Virus record (IMG/VR): IMGVR_UViG_3300045742_000176
Span: 1-31,368 of that record
Strand: one strand, 5' to 3'
Length of the DNA stretch: 31,368 nucleotides
Source of the DNA: a virus
Position 1 is the first letter of the stretch; each line of letters begins with the position of its first letter. This document shows, one piece after another, positions 1-6,803 of the stretch. The position numbers and the translations under genes were made by a program. Under the pieces are notes generated by a model. The model ran no database searches and had not been told where the DNA came from. It was given only the letters and a program-made list of their open reading frames with translations.

Positions 1-1201
1 GGTCGACCTTGCGGGCGATGTTCGGGATGATCGAGAACAACTCACCCCGCTTCTTCCAGGACCCGCCGTACGCTGCCTCCTTCTCCAGGTGCAGAGCGCA
101 CAACTCGTCGAGGAACCGGCTCCGGATCCCGTTGGAGTCGATGACGTTGTCGCCGGCAATGATCTTCCCGGCGAGGACCCCCGCAGCGAACTCAGGCTTC
201 TCGACCTTCTCCCGCTTGGGCTGGAGGGAGTACCAGGTCGCTGCTTCGAGCCTGCTGTCGGAGAGCGGCTCGAGGTACTTGCGGTCGCCGCTCCACCACC
301 ACTGGAGCATCCGGAGCCAGGAGCGGAGCATCGGCTCCGTGAAGGCGTCGACAGCACTCGGCGGGCAGTACCCGTTGCGGATCATCTCCTCCAGCACGAA
401 CCAGGAGTCGAAGAGGTTCTGGAGCCGGTCGAAGTTCTGTCCCACGACGGACGCGTCGAACCTGGGGGACGGAGCCAGGTGGTCGAGGTTCCCCAGGGTC
501 TGGGTGCGGATCCGGTGGGCCTTGGCGAAGTGCAGGTCGTAGAGGTGGAACGAGGTGGTCGAGAAGTGGAGGGAGCCGGGCTTGGCACCTACCATGCCGG
601 CAGTGATCTCGAGGAGGGACGACCACTCGAACTGGTTGATGCCGGACCAGCCCCAGATGACGTCGTTGGAGCGGACGGCCACGTGCAGGTCCAGGGATCC
701 GAACCTGCTCAGGAACGAGAGCCAGTCGTTGCAGGGGATGTCCTTGCCGGGCTGGGTGTCGACCACGGGGTCCCAGATGGACATCACGGCCCGGCGGGAG
801 GCCGGTTCCTCCTTGAGGTGCTCCACGATGAAGCGCCACTGGTCCACGACCGCCGGGCGTCCATGGTCCTCCCAACGACGGAGGCGAGCGCCGTACCCTG
901 CGCGCCACTTCTGGCCGTCGTCCGAGAACTCCCGGACGCGAGGCAGGTAGTGCTCGAGCCAGTCGATGTCGTCGCGGCCCGAGAGCACCCACATGGTCTC
1001 GGCGATCTGGGCGGCGATGTTCGGCTTGCGGAAGTCGCACAGGATCTCGCGGTCGAGCGGCTCCAGCAGCGTGATGCCGACCTGGGTCATCTCCTGGGTG
1101 CGACCGGCCCGGCTGCCGATCTTGGTGCCCTCCTGCTCCAACTCGTTGAGCAGGCCGGGCAGGGCCTCGGTGACGGACGGGTAGACGAAGTTGTGGTACA
1201 C
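1..1201 (-). CDS. Thymidylate synthase homologue with extra C-terminal domain (3' end outside window)
   Basis: At least 400 residues; the C-terminus lies beyond the window. The GTG start at 1201 sits 3 nt after AGGAGGAA. Residues up to about 240 align with ThyA: the SRR phosphate-binding pair before SIWDP, catalytic Cys157 in IPCND (the usual following His is replaced by Asn), RSNDVIWG for the RSxDxxLG motif, Asn189 at the pyrimidine-recognition position, and FHLYDLHF for the HLYxNH region. Asn at that position is typical of dUMP rather than dCMP enzymes in this family. Residues from about 360 form a separate segment with KEAAYGGSWKKRGE followed by PNIARKVDR, resembling from memory the DUF1599 (nucleotide-modification-associated) domain. 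It would methylate or hydroxymethylate dUMP; sequence alone cannot say which. It lies 8 nt downstream of the pyrophosphorylase/kinase-like gene, presumably in one operon. Confidence 0.8.
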   Translation of the reverse strand, partial: MYHNFVYPSVTEALPGLLNELEQEGTKIGSRAGRTQEMTQVGITLLEPLDREILCDFRKPNIAAQIAETMWVLSGRDDIDWLEHYLPRVREFSDDGQKWRAGYGARLRRWEDHGRPAVVDQWRFIVEHLKEEPASRRAVMSIWDPVVDTQPGKDIPCNDWLSFLSRFGSLDLHVAVRSNDVIWGWSGINQFEWSSLLEITAGMVGAKPGSLHFSTTSFHLYDLHFAKAHRIRTQTLGNLDHLAPSPRFDASVVGQNFDRLQNLFDSWFVLEEMIRNGYCPPSAVDAFTEPMLRSWLRMLQWWWSGDRKYLEPLSDSRLEAATWYSLQPKREKVEKPEFAAGVLAGKIIAGDNVIDSNGIRSRFLDELCALHLEKEAAYGGSWKKRGELFSIIPNIARKVD

Positions 1202-1209
1202 GGTTCCTC

Positions 1210-2079
1210 CTAGATGGTGGTGTGCCAGTTGGGCGGCAGCACCGGGGCTGACTGTACCCCAGGATGGGCCGGAGAGTACGGCTTCTCTGGAGACGGCTTA
1301 CTCGCGAAACGAGCATACTTCGAGAACTCGCAGAGGCAGTTCTGGACGTCCATCTTCGAGAGGAAGTGGCCCCGGTTGCCGGACCCCCAGATCATGGGCG
1401 GGTTGTCGTGGTAGACGTCGATCTCCTGGTGCGCCCACTCGATGGCTTCCTCCCCACTCATGCCCAGCACCGCTGCCCCCTTGAGGGCTCCCGGCCCCGG
1501 AACGACGAAGTCGTCCTCCCGGAACTCGGTGCTGTAGCCGAAGTCAGTCAGGATCTGCATCGCGTTGAAGTACCCCATGCCCCGGCAGCGAGCGAGGGCC
1601 TCGAACCTCTCGGCCTGGGTGTCGGCCACGAGGAAGTCTGCGAGGCCCTCAGAGGCCCCTTCCAGCACGCCGAAGACGTGGTCGATCTTGTCCACGCCCT
1701 TCTCGGTGCCACCCCAGATCATGTAGGCTCCAGAGAACACCCGCTCGCCCCGTGCCTTGCGGGCATGCAGGTGCTCCCGGAACTCACCGGGACGCTTGAC
1801 CAGGCTGAGGTCTCCGTCGAACGACGACCAGGCTTCCGGCAGGTTCGTGATCCGGTAGAGCAGGCAGCGCGCCAGGAACTCGAACTCGTCGTCGCAGAGC
1901 AGGTCGGTGATGACGAACTGGGAGCCGGGGTCCAGCAGGCGGAAGACGTTGGTGAACTTCCGGGTGGCGAGGACCGGGTCGTCAGTCCAGGGCTGGGGAG
2001 CCCCGACCTGGCGCTGTTCCCAGATGCGATGGCGCTCGGACACGAAGTCCAGGAAGGTGAGCGCGGCGTCGACGTCCAT
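1210..2079 (-). CDS. Alpha-glutamyl/putrescinyl-thymine pyrophosphorylase or 5-hmdU DNA kinase helical-domain-like protein
   Basis: A 289-residue protein starting MDVDAALTFLDF; the ATG overlaps the upstream stop (TGATG). The helical core has KFTNVFRLLDPGSQF, RCLLYRITNLPEAW, FSGAYMIWGG, RCRGMGYFNAMQILTDF and DDFVVPGPGALKGA. From memory these match the DNA-glycosylase-related helical family named aGPT-PPlase or HMUDK helical domain, whose members act on 5-hydroxymethyl-uracil in phage DNA. No P-loop kinase motif is present, so this would be the helical domain alone. The position directly before a thymidylate synthase homologue supports a role in hypermodified thymine synthesis. Family assignment is by motif recall; the exact reaction is inference. 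Confidence 0.62.
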   Translation of the reverse strand: MDVDAALTFLDFVSERHRIWEQRQVGAPQPWTDDPVLATRKFTNVFRLLDPGSQFVITDLLCDDEFEFLARCLLYRITNLPEAWSSFDGDLSLVKRPGEFREHLHARKARGERVFSGAYMIWGGTEKGVDKIDHVFGVLEGASEGLADFLVADTQAERFEALARCRGMGYFNAMQILTDFGYSTEFREDDFVVPGPGALKGAAVLGMSGEEAIEWAHQEIDVYHDNPPMIWGSGNRGHFLSKMDVQNCLCEFSKYARFASKPSPEKPYSPAHPGVQSAPVLPPNWHTTI

Positions 2080-2273
2080 CACTGGTCGTACTCCACCTTC
2101 ATCCACATGCCGGGAGCGTACATGGCGACGACCTTGGCCACCATCCCGTCCTCCGTCTCCTCGGGAGTCCCGAAGACCCGGAGAGCGCCTCCGAGGTCCA
2201 TGTCCATGACGGCGTCGTGGGCGTCCTCCCACTCGTCGACATCTCCGCTGGACAGCAACACGCTGACGTTCAT
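2079..2273 (-). CDS. Hypothetical 64-residue acidic protein
   Basis: Starts MNVSVLLSSGDVDEWEDAHDAVMDMD and ends WMKVEYDQ. The ATG at 2273 is preceded by AGAAGG with 7 nt spacing; an alternative ATG at 2279 overlaps the polymerase stop (ATGA) but has almost no room for a ribosome-binding site. It lies between the polymerase and pyrophosphorylase-like genes and overlaps the latter by one base, so it is part of the same transcript. No family recognised. Confidence 0.7.
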   Translation of the reverse strand: MNVSVLLSSGDVDEWEDAHDAVMDMDLGGALRVFGTPEETEDGMVAKVVAMYAPGMWMKVEYDQ

Positions 2274-2275
2274 GG

Positions 2276-4291
2276 TCATCCCTTCTTGTACCTGTAGGTG
2301 GCGAAGCCGTCTCCGTCGACCGGCAGGCCCTCGGCCCACGGCGGCAACTCGCACATGATCTCCTTGACGAGGTCAACGTCCTTGGTGCCCTGGACGATCA
2401 CCTCGTCGTGCACGTGGGCGACGACCTCCAGCCCGGCCTTCTCGAGCCGGACGAGAGCCTCCGCCATGAGGTCGCGTGCCACGGCCTGGGTTGCGTTCTC
2501 GGCCAGCCGACCTCCGTAGGTCTCATCACGGCCAGGGTAGCGTGCCGTCGACGAGAACGTCAACACCTGTCGATCCTCCCACCGCTCCTTGTACTTGTTC
2601 CACTTCTTGCGGGTCTGGACGCCTGCCTTCCGGTACCCGATCGCACGGCCCGAGGGGAGCCGGAGAAGCCTGTCTCGGTTCCCGTGGGCCTTCTCAAAGA
2701 CCAAGTGGTCCCCGACGTCTCCTCCGGTCCGGAAACGGCGGTCGAGGGCTGCCCACAACTTGACGATGTTGGAGTTGGCGTCGCGCCACGGCCACACGAA
2801 CATCTCGTAGAGGAGTTCGTCGTCCACGTGGGCCAAGAGGACCTCCTCCCCGTCGATCTCGAGCACGTCCCGGTCGGTGGCCATGGCCTTGAGCGACCCG
2901 GCACCTCCGTTGTAGCCGAGAGCCAGCACCGCGATCTTGCCCTGAGCCCTGGTGAGTCCACCCATCTGTTTGGCGGTCTCGACGTAGATGTCCCGCTTGT
3001 CGCGGAAGGCCTGGAGCGCCCACTCCTCCCCGGCCAGCCACGAGATCACGACGGCCTCGATGGCGGAGTAGTCGACCACCACTCCGTCGATGACGAACAT
3101 GGGGCGGACGGACTTCTTCAGGGTGAGGGTGGGGACGGACTCCCCGGCCATGATCGCCCGGATCTCCTGCTCCATGACGCGGGCCACGGCCTCTGCCTCG
3201 TAGGCGGCGATCTCGGACTTGGGGACACCCAGGTCCCGCATGGCCTCCATGACGGCCTCGTCCTCCTCCGTCGGCTTGAAGGAGGCACGCGGCAGGTTGT
3301 GGGGCTGGGGGCCACGACCGGCCCAGCGCCCGGTGTGAGCGCCGTGGTAGGCGAGCGTACCGTGGAGACGCCCTTCGACGTGGGTTTCGAGGACCGCAGA
3401 GAACTTGGCGGGAGCAGCCAGCGCCAACTCCTGCCGCAACTCCAGAACCTCCCGAACGTCGGCCGGGAGGTCGGCCCGGAGCAACATCCGCTCGACGGTC
3501 TCGGCCTGGAGGTTCGGCACCCCGAAGCCACGCTCCTCGAGCCAGGCGCTCATCTGCTGGACGGAGCCGGGATTCTCGACCTCCCAGAGCGTGAGTTCGC
3601 GGACCCTCTCCTTGTCGTCCTCCGTCGCTCGAGCGGCCTGGGCCTGGGCCTTGCGAGCCAGCCCGAGGTCGACGGCGATCCCCCGGTCGTTGATCGCCTG
3701 GTCGGCCAGGTACACCTGGCGCTCGGTCTCGGTCGGCCACCCACCCTCCTCGAGGAGGATGGTGTCGATCTCCTTGAGGGTCTCGGTGTCCTGCTCGCAG
3801 TAGGCCACGAACTGAGCCCACTTCTCCGGGTGGTCCTCGGGCCGGTTGAACCCGCCCTTCCGGTTGGGCTTGCAGAAGAAGTTGATGAGGGCCGATCCGG
3901 CTTCGTCCTTCGGCGTCGCCCCGAGAGCGTGTGCCATCTTGGCCAGGGACTTGGGGTACCCGTGAACGGCGCCAAGGGCCTGGGTGTCACGCCAGTGTTC
4001 CGGAGGCAGGAAGCGGGTGGGGAGATCCATGCCTCGACGGCCAGCGAACTCGCTGAAGCAGATGCGCTCGAACGGAGCGTTGTGGGCCACCTTGGTGACC
4101 TCCGGGTCCCACAGGCCCGGGATGGCGAAGACCTCGTCCTCAGTCGTGGCCGTGATCGTCGGCCCGTCGTCCAGGATCCAGGAGGCCATCAGGATCCGGA
4201 AGTCCGGGCACCGGACGTACCTGTAGACGCCGGTCTTCTTGAGGTTGACCCGGCTCCGGGTCTCGATGTCGATGTGGAGGGTACTGCTCAC
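2276..4291 (-). CDS. polA-like: Family A (Pol I-like) DNA polymerase with 3'-5' exonuclease domain
   Basis: A 671-residue replicative polymerase. The N-terminal exonuclease domain shows the DxE motif in HIDIETRS, KVAHNAPFER and a YCEQDTE segment. The polymerase domain has GTLAYHGAHTGRWAGRGPQPHN, motif A VVDYSAIEAVVISW (Asp407), motif B in the form QGKIAVLALGYNGGAGSLKAM and motif C HVHDEV (Asp629). No 5'-nuclease domain is present, as usual in phage versions. The GTG start at 4291 follows GAGAGGAACC. It is the genome copying enzyme, placed downstream of the ssDNA-binding protein and upstream of the base-modification genes. Confidence 0.95.
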   Translation of the reverse strand: MSSTLHIDIETRSRVNLKKTGVYRYVRCPDFRILMASWILDDGPTITATTEDEVFAIPGLWDPEVTKVAHNAPFERICFSEFAGRRGMDLPTRFLPPEHWRDTQALGAVHGYPKSLAKMAHALGATPKDEAGSALINFFCKPNRKGGFNRPEDHPEKWAQFVAYCEQDTETLKEIDTILLEEGGWPTETERQVYLADQAINDRGIAVDLGLARKAQAQAARATEDDKERVRELTLWEVENPGSVQQMSAWLEERGFGVPNLQAETVERMLLRADLPADVREVLELRQELALAAPAKFSAVLETHVEGRLHGTLAYHGAHTGRWAGRGPQPHNLPRASFKPTEEDEAVMEAMRDLGVPKSEIAAYEAEAVARVMEQEIRAIMAGESVPTLTLKKSVRPMFVIDGVVVDYSAIEAVVISWLAGEEWALQAFRDKRDIYVETAKQMGGLTRAQGKIAVLALGYNGGAGSLKAMATDRDVLEIDGEEVLLAHVDDELLYEMFVWPWRDANSNIVKLWAALDRRFRTGGDVGDHLVFEKAHGNRDRLLRLPSGRAIGYRKAGVQTRKKWNKYKERWEDRQVLTFSSTARYPGRDETYGGRLAENATQAVARDLMAEALVRLEKAGLEVVAHVHDEVIVQGTKDVDLVKEIMCELPPWAEGLPVDGDGFATYRYKKG

Positions 4292-4359
4292 GGTTCTCGG
4301 TTCCTCTCAAGGAAGCGGCCCCGGTGGTTCGGAAGGCGAGGGAAGGAACCGTAAACCAT
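4288..4359 (-). CDS. Possible 23-residue leader peptide overlapping the polymerase start
   Basis: ATG at 4359 opens MVYGSFPRLPNHRGRFLERNREP. Its TGA overlaps the polymerase GTG (GTGA), the arrangement used throughout this arm for coupled genes. Its own ribosome-binding site is poor (GAGG one base before ATG). It could couple translation of the polymerase or be chance. Confidence 0.3.
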   Translation of the reverse strand: MVYGSFPRLPNHRGRFLERNREP

Positions 4360-4402
4360 ACCTCGCCACCGGGATCCGATCCACCGGGGCCACTGGGGGC
4401 TC

Positions 4403-4408
4403 AGCCTA
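4403..4408 (-). promoter_or_regulatory. Candidate -10 element TAGGCT upstream of the polymerase
   Basis: TAGGCT on the coding strand in the 146-nt gap between the ssDNA-binding protein and the polymerase gene. The same hexamer recurs upstream of several other transcription units in this window. No clear -35 is visible. Confidence 0.3.
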
Positions 4409-4437
4409 CCTGGTGAGGGCCTGCTGAGGGTAGTGGG

Positions 4438-5007
4438 TCAGCCCAGCATGTCCTCGTCGTCGCCGTCGTCGTCCAGCGGCTCGAAGTCGTCCTCGGCGCG
4501 CGACCGGCCACCCAGGTAGTCGCCGTCGGCGATCTTCTGGATGTGGTTGAGGCCGAAGGAGACGCCCTTGTTGCCCTGCTGGTTGAACGGGAAGGCGTTG
4601 ATGGACACACGGGCGTAGCACCCGCTGTAGACCTCGCTCGAGTCGAGGATCGGCTGGACCGACGCGTCGACGACGCCCGGCTTGGTCTTGGACGAGACCG
4701 ACATGAACATGTGGCCCTCGTACTCCGGGTTGCGCTCGAGGTCGGCGTCCTCGTCGCCGTCGTGCAGGGTCATCTTCGGGTTGGCGGGGATCTTGCCGCC
4801 GAAGGTCTTCGCCTTGCCCTGCTCGAGAGCGGCCTTCTGGGCCTTCTCGATCGCCGCGAGCGTCTTCTTGTCGCTCTTGGGGATCAGCAGGACGCAGGAG
4901 TACTTCTCGGGCTGGTCGTCCGAGTTCGAGAACGGCTCGAACACGTGGACGTAGGACAGCCGGACCTTCCCGGTGACGACCTTGGTGTCGGATGCGGTGG
5001 TGGCCAT
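4438..5007 (-). CDS. Single-stranded DNA-binding protein (DUF2815 family)
   Basis: A 189-residue protein starting MATTASDTKVVTGKVRLSYVHVFEPF. The OB-fold-like body includes EKYSCVLLIPKSDKKTL, KTFGGKIPANPKMTLHDGD and YSGCYARVSINAFPFNQQGNKGVSFGLNHIQKI, characteristic of DUF2815 phage SSBs. The C-terminus is an acidic tail ending DDDGDDEDMLG, typical of SSBs that recruit partners. The ATG at 5007 has GGAG 6 nt upstream; an upstream in-frame TTG at 5019 is less likely. It protects ssDNA during replication. Confidence 0.88.
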   Translation of the reverse strand: MATTASDTKVVTGKVRLSYVHVFEPFSNSDDQPEKYSCVLLIPKSDKKTLAAIEKAQKAALEQGKAKTFGGKIPANPKMTLHDGDEDADLERNPEYEGHMFMSVSSKTKPGVVDASVQPILDSSEVYSGCYARVSINAFPFNQQGNKGVSFGLNHIQKIADGDYLGGRSRAEDDFEPLDDDGDDEDMLG

Positions 5008-5056
5008 GGATGGCTCCAATCGGTGTGTCGGATATCGGTGTGTCGTTGCATGCCGC

Positions 5057-5084
5057 CGGGTGGGTGTCTCGGGTCACCCACCCG
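5057..5084 (-). terminator. Hairpin upstream of the ssDNA-binding protein gene
   Basis: A perfect 10-bp stem, CGGGTGGGTG with CACCCACCCG around an 8-nt loop, lies in the 125-nt gap between the coiled-coil gene and the SSB gene. No T tract follows on the minus strand. It may act as an attenuator or leader structure because a -10-like TAGACT lies just upstream of it. Confidence 0.4.
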
Positions 5085-5095
5085 TCGACTGAGCC

Positions 5096-5101
5096 AGTCT
5101 A
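5096..5101 (-). promoter_or_regulatory. Candidate -10 element TAGACT ahead of the SSB gene
   Basis: The coding strand reads GCGCTAGACTGGC, a 13-mer that also occurs on the plus strand before the small terminase (16291 region). The shared flanks suggest a phage-specific promoter motif. Confidence 0.42.
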
Positions 5102-5132
5102 GCGCACTTGCGTGACGCTCGGCCGGTACTCG

Positions 5133-5537
5133 TCAGAGGCCGAAGAACTCGGCCAACTGAGTCTTGGTGAGGGAGATGTTGCCGTCGGCGTCCGCGACCA
5201 GCGAGTCGGCCTTGGCGACGATCTGGGACCGCGTGTCCTGGAGGTCACGGAGCCGGGCCTCGGCCCGCTGGCGGTCGCGCAGGTTGAGGTCGGGCACCGG
5301 AGCGACCCGGAACTCGGCGAGTTCCCGGTCGCGGAGACGTCCGTCCCCCAGCCGGGAGAACAGGTCGGAGATCCGCTTCTCCTGGTCGGCGCGCCACTGG
5401 GCGACGAGCGCCTCGACGGCCTCCGGGTCATCGTGGGCGTCGACCTCGTTCTGGGCTCGAGCGATGCGCTCATCGATGGAGCGTAGCGCGTTGGACTTGA
5501 GGGTGGACAGGTGGAACATGACCTTGGACGAGGACAC
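5133..5537 (-). CDS. Hypothetical coiled-coil protein, 134 residues
   Basis: Starts at GTG 5537 (GAAAGG 8 nt upstream) as MSSSKVMFHLSTLKSNALRSIDERIARAQ. The body is rich in Arg, Glu, Asp, Ala and Leu with heptad-like spacing (ERIARAQNEVDAHDDPEAVEALVAQWRADQ; RQRAEARLRDLQDTRSQIV), so a largely helical coiled coil is likely. It ends LTKTQLAEFFGL. No family recognised. It is separated from the SSB gene by a hairpin. Confidence 0.75.
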   Translation of the reverse strand: MSSSKVMFHLSTLKSNALRSIDERIARAQNEVDAHDDPEAVEALVAQWRADQEKRISDLFSRLGDGRLRDRELAEFRVAPVPDLNLRDRQRAEARLRDLQDTRSQIVAKADSLVADADGNISLTKTQLAEFFGL

Positions 5538-5549
5538 AGGCTGGACCTT

Positions 5550-5672
5550 TCAGCGGAGGAGGAGGATGAACATGATGACGAGGATCCAGAACGCGGACCC
5601 CATGACGATGCCGACGAGGCAGCCCTTGGCCGCGCCCAGGGCCTCGTCACTGCTGACGGGCTCGAGGTTCAC
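5550..5672 (-). CDS. Small single-span membrane protein, 40 residues
   Basis: GTG at 5672 overlaps the stop of the DUF4406 gene (GTGA) and has AGGAG 5 nt upstream. The product starts MNLEPVSSDEALGAAKG and continues as one hydrophobic span of about 20 residues ending FILLLR. The short cytoplasm-sized N-terminus and single span fit a small inner-membrane phage protein. The function is unknown; holin-like action is possible but its place in the replication arm argues against it. Confidence 0.7.
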   Translation of the reverse strand: MNLEPVSSDEALGAAKGCLVGIVMGSAFWILVIMFILLLR

Positions 5673-6136
5673 GACAACTCCTGGGCAGCACGCTCGAGCC
5701 ACTCGGCCTCGGACCGGACCGGCATCTTGAGGAGCCCGCCGACGTTGATCTCGTTGCGGGCTCCGGTGGACTTCCACCAGTCCGGGAGGTAGCAGATGCC
5801 GTAGCACGTCAGCATCTGTACGAGGTCCTCCCGGAGGAAGTCGACGTAGTGGACCTTCTCGGGCCGGTCGATGGAGACCTCTGCCGGGTTCACCACCTCA
5901 TACCCGGCGCTGCGGAGACGCTCGGAGACGGAGTTGAAGAGCGGGTAGTTGGAGTCCGGATACCCGGTCATCGGCCCGGCCACGTAGAGACGACGGACCT
6001 TGGTCGGCTCGCTGGTGGCGAACGGGTCGTGGGTGGGGCCGTCCACGCAGACGTAGTCCGGCGGGTCCAGCCTCATGTCGTGGTGGGTCTTGCCGCCGCA
6101 CCAGCACCTACGCTGGTCGTTCACTTCGATGTTCAT
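5669..6136 (-). CDS. DUF4406 (nucleoside deoxyribosyltransferase-like) protein
   Basis: A 155-residue protein. The core YVAGPMTGYPDSNYPLFNSVSERLRSAGYEVVNPAE, followed by DFLREDLVQMLTCYGICYLPDWWKSTGARNE, is the recognisable DUF4406 / 2'-deoxyribosyltransferase-like fold. An N-terminal extension, MNIEVNDQRRCWCGGKTHHD, carries CxC and His residues that may bind metal. The ATG overlaps the stop of the dCMP deaminase gene (ATGA), linking it to nucleotide metabolism. Catalysis is not proven for this family. Confidence 0.82.
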   Translation of the reverse strand: MNIEVNDQRRCWCGGKTHHDMRLDPPDYVCVDGPTHDPFATSEPTKVRRLYVAGPMTGYPDSNYPLFNSVSERLRSAGYEVVNPAEVSIDRPEKVHYVDFLREDLVQMLTCYGICYLPDWWKSTGARNEINVGGLLKMPVRSEAEWLERAAQELS

Positions 6137-6570
6137 GACGGTTCCTTCAGGGGACGGGTCCACTCCCAGCCGGGAGTGACGACACGGTGGATGGGGGTGC
6201 CCTGGATGGTGCGGAAGCACCCGCCGCAGGGCCGGTCGGTGACGTAGAGGGTGGCGCCGTCCATCTCGCTCCAGGAGGCGCGGATGACGACGTTCTGCTC
6301 GGCGTGGAGAGCGATGCAGGAGCCAAGGCCGGTGTCGTACGAGGAGAGCGGCTCGACCTCTTCCAGTGACGCACGCCCACGAGGACACGCTCCATCCGTC
6401 AGACAGCCCTTCTCGCCTGCCGGAGCGCCGTTGTAGCCCGTGGCCACGATGCGGTGGCGCCAGTCGAGGAGGACCGCGCCGACCCGGCGGCGAGTGCAGT
6501 CCGCACGCATGCTGACGGTGTCAGCCACGAGCAGGCCCCACTCGTCCCAGGTCGGTCGCGGGTCCTTCAT
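6133..6570 (-). CDS. dCMP deaminase
   Basis: A 145-residue zinc-dependent cytidine/deoxycytidylate deaminase. Visible motifs are RRVGAVLLDWRHRIVATGYNGAPAG, the catalytic HAE (His89-Glu91), and PCGGC (Cys115, Cys118). It converts dCMP to dUMP, the substrate of thymidylate synthases, so it feeds the synthase homologue at the end of this arm. The ATG at 6570 overlaps the upstream stop (ATGA). It stands in a tightly coupled block with the DUF4406, small membrane and DUF2800 genes. Confidence 0.93.
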   Translation of the reverse strand: MKDPRPTWDEWGLLVADTVSMRADCTRRRVGAVLLDWRHRIVATGYNGAPAGEKGCLTDGACPRGRASLEEVEPLSSYDTGLGSCIALHAEQNVVIRASWSEMDGATLYVTDRPCGGCFRTIQGTPIHRVVTPGWEWTRPLKEPS

Positions 6571-6803
6571 CCCAGCAGGTCCTCGTCGTCGCCGAGGAGG
6601 TCGTCCTCGGGCTCGGCCTCGGCCTCGGGCTCGCCGTCGCCGGTCAGCACCGAGGCCCAGTTGCGGCCCTCGGTCCAGATGAACGACTTGATCTCGTCGC
6701 GGGTGGCCTGCCGACGCTTGCCGCCGTCCCCGTCGATCTCGGCGGCGATGGCGATGCGCTGCTCGTCCGAGACCTCCACGGTCTCGTAGATGTTGACCTT
6801 CAC
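6567..6803 (-). CDS. Hypothetical 78-residue protein with acidic tail
   Basis: GTG at 6803 overlaps the stop of the DUF2800 gene (GTGA). It starts [43 protein letters not shown] and ends with an acidic low-complexity tail [15 protein letters not shown]. This C-terminus is close to that of the SSB (DDEDMLG), suggesting a shared docking partner. Function unknown. Confidence 0.72.
   Translation of the reverse strand: MKVNIYETVEVSDEQRIAIAAEIDGDGGKRRQATRDEIKSFIWTEGRNWASVLTGDGEPEAEAEPEDDLLGDDEDLLG

Noticed and set aside
192-1316. 374-residue minus-strand open frame
   Set aside because: Arg/Pro-rich shadow in another frame of the thymidylate synthase homologue.
2408-4354. 648-residue plus-strand open frame
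   Set aside because: Antisense shadow of the DNA polymerase, which has clear motifs on the other strand.
5550-5672. Small membrane protein as holin
   Set aside because: It is embedded in the nucleotide-metabolism operon, has one short span and lies far from the lysin; evidence is too weak.
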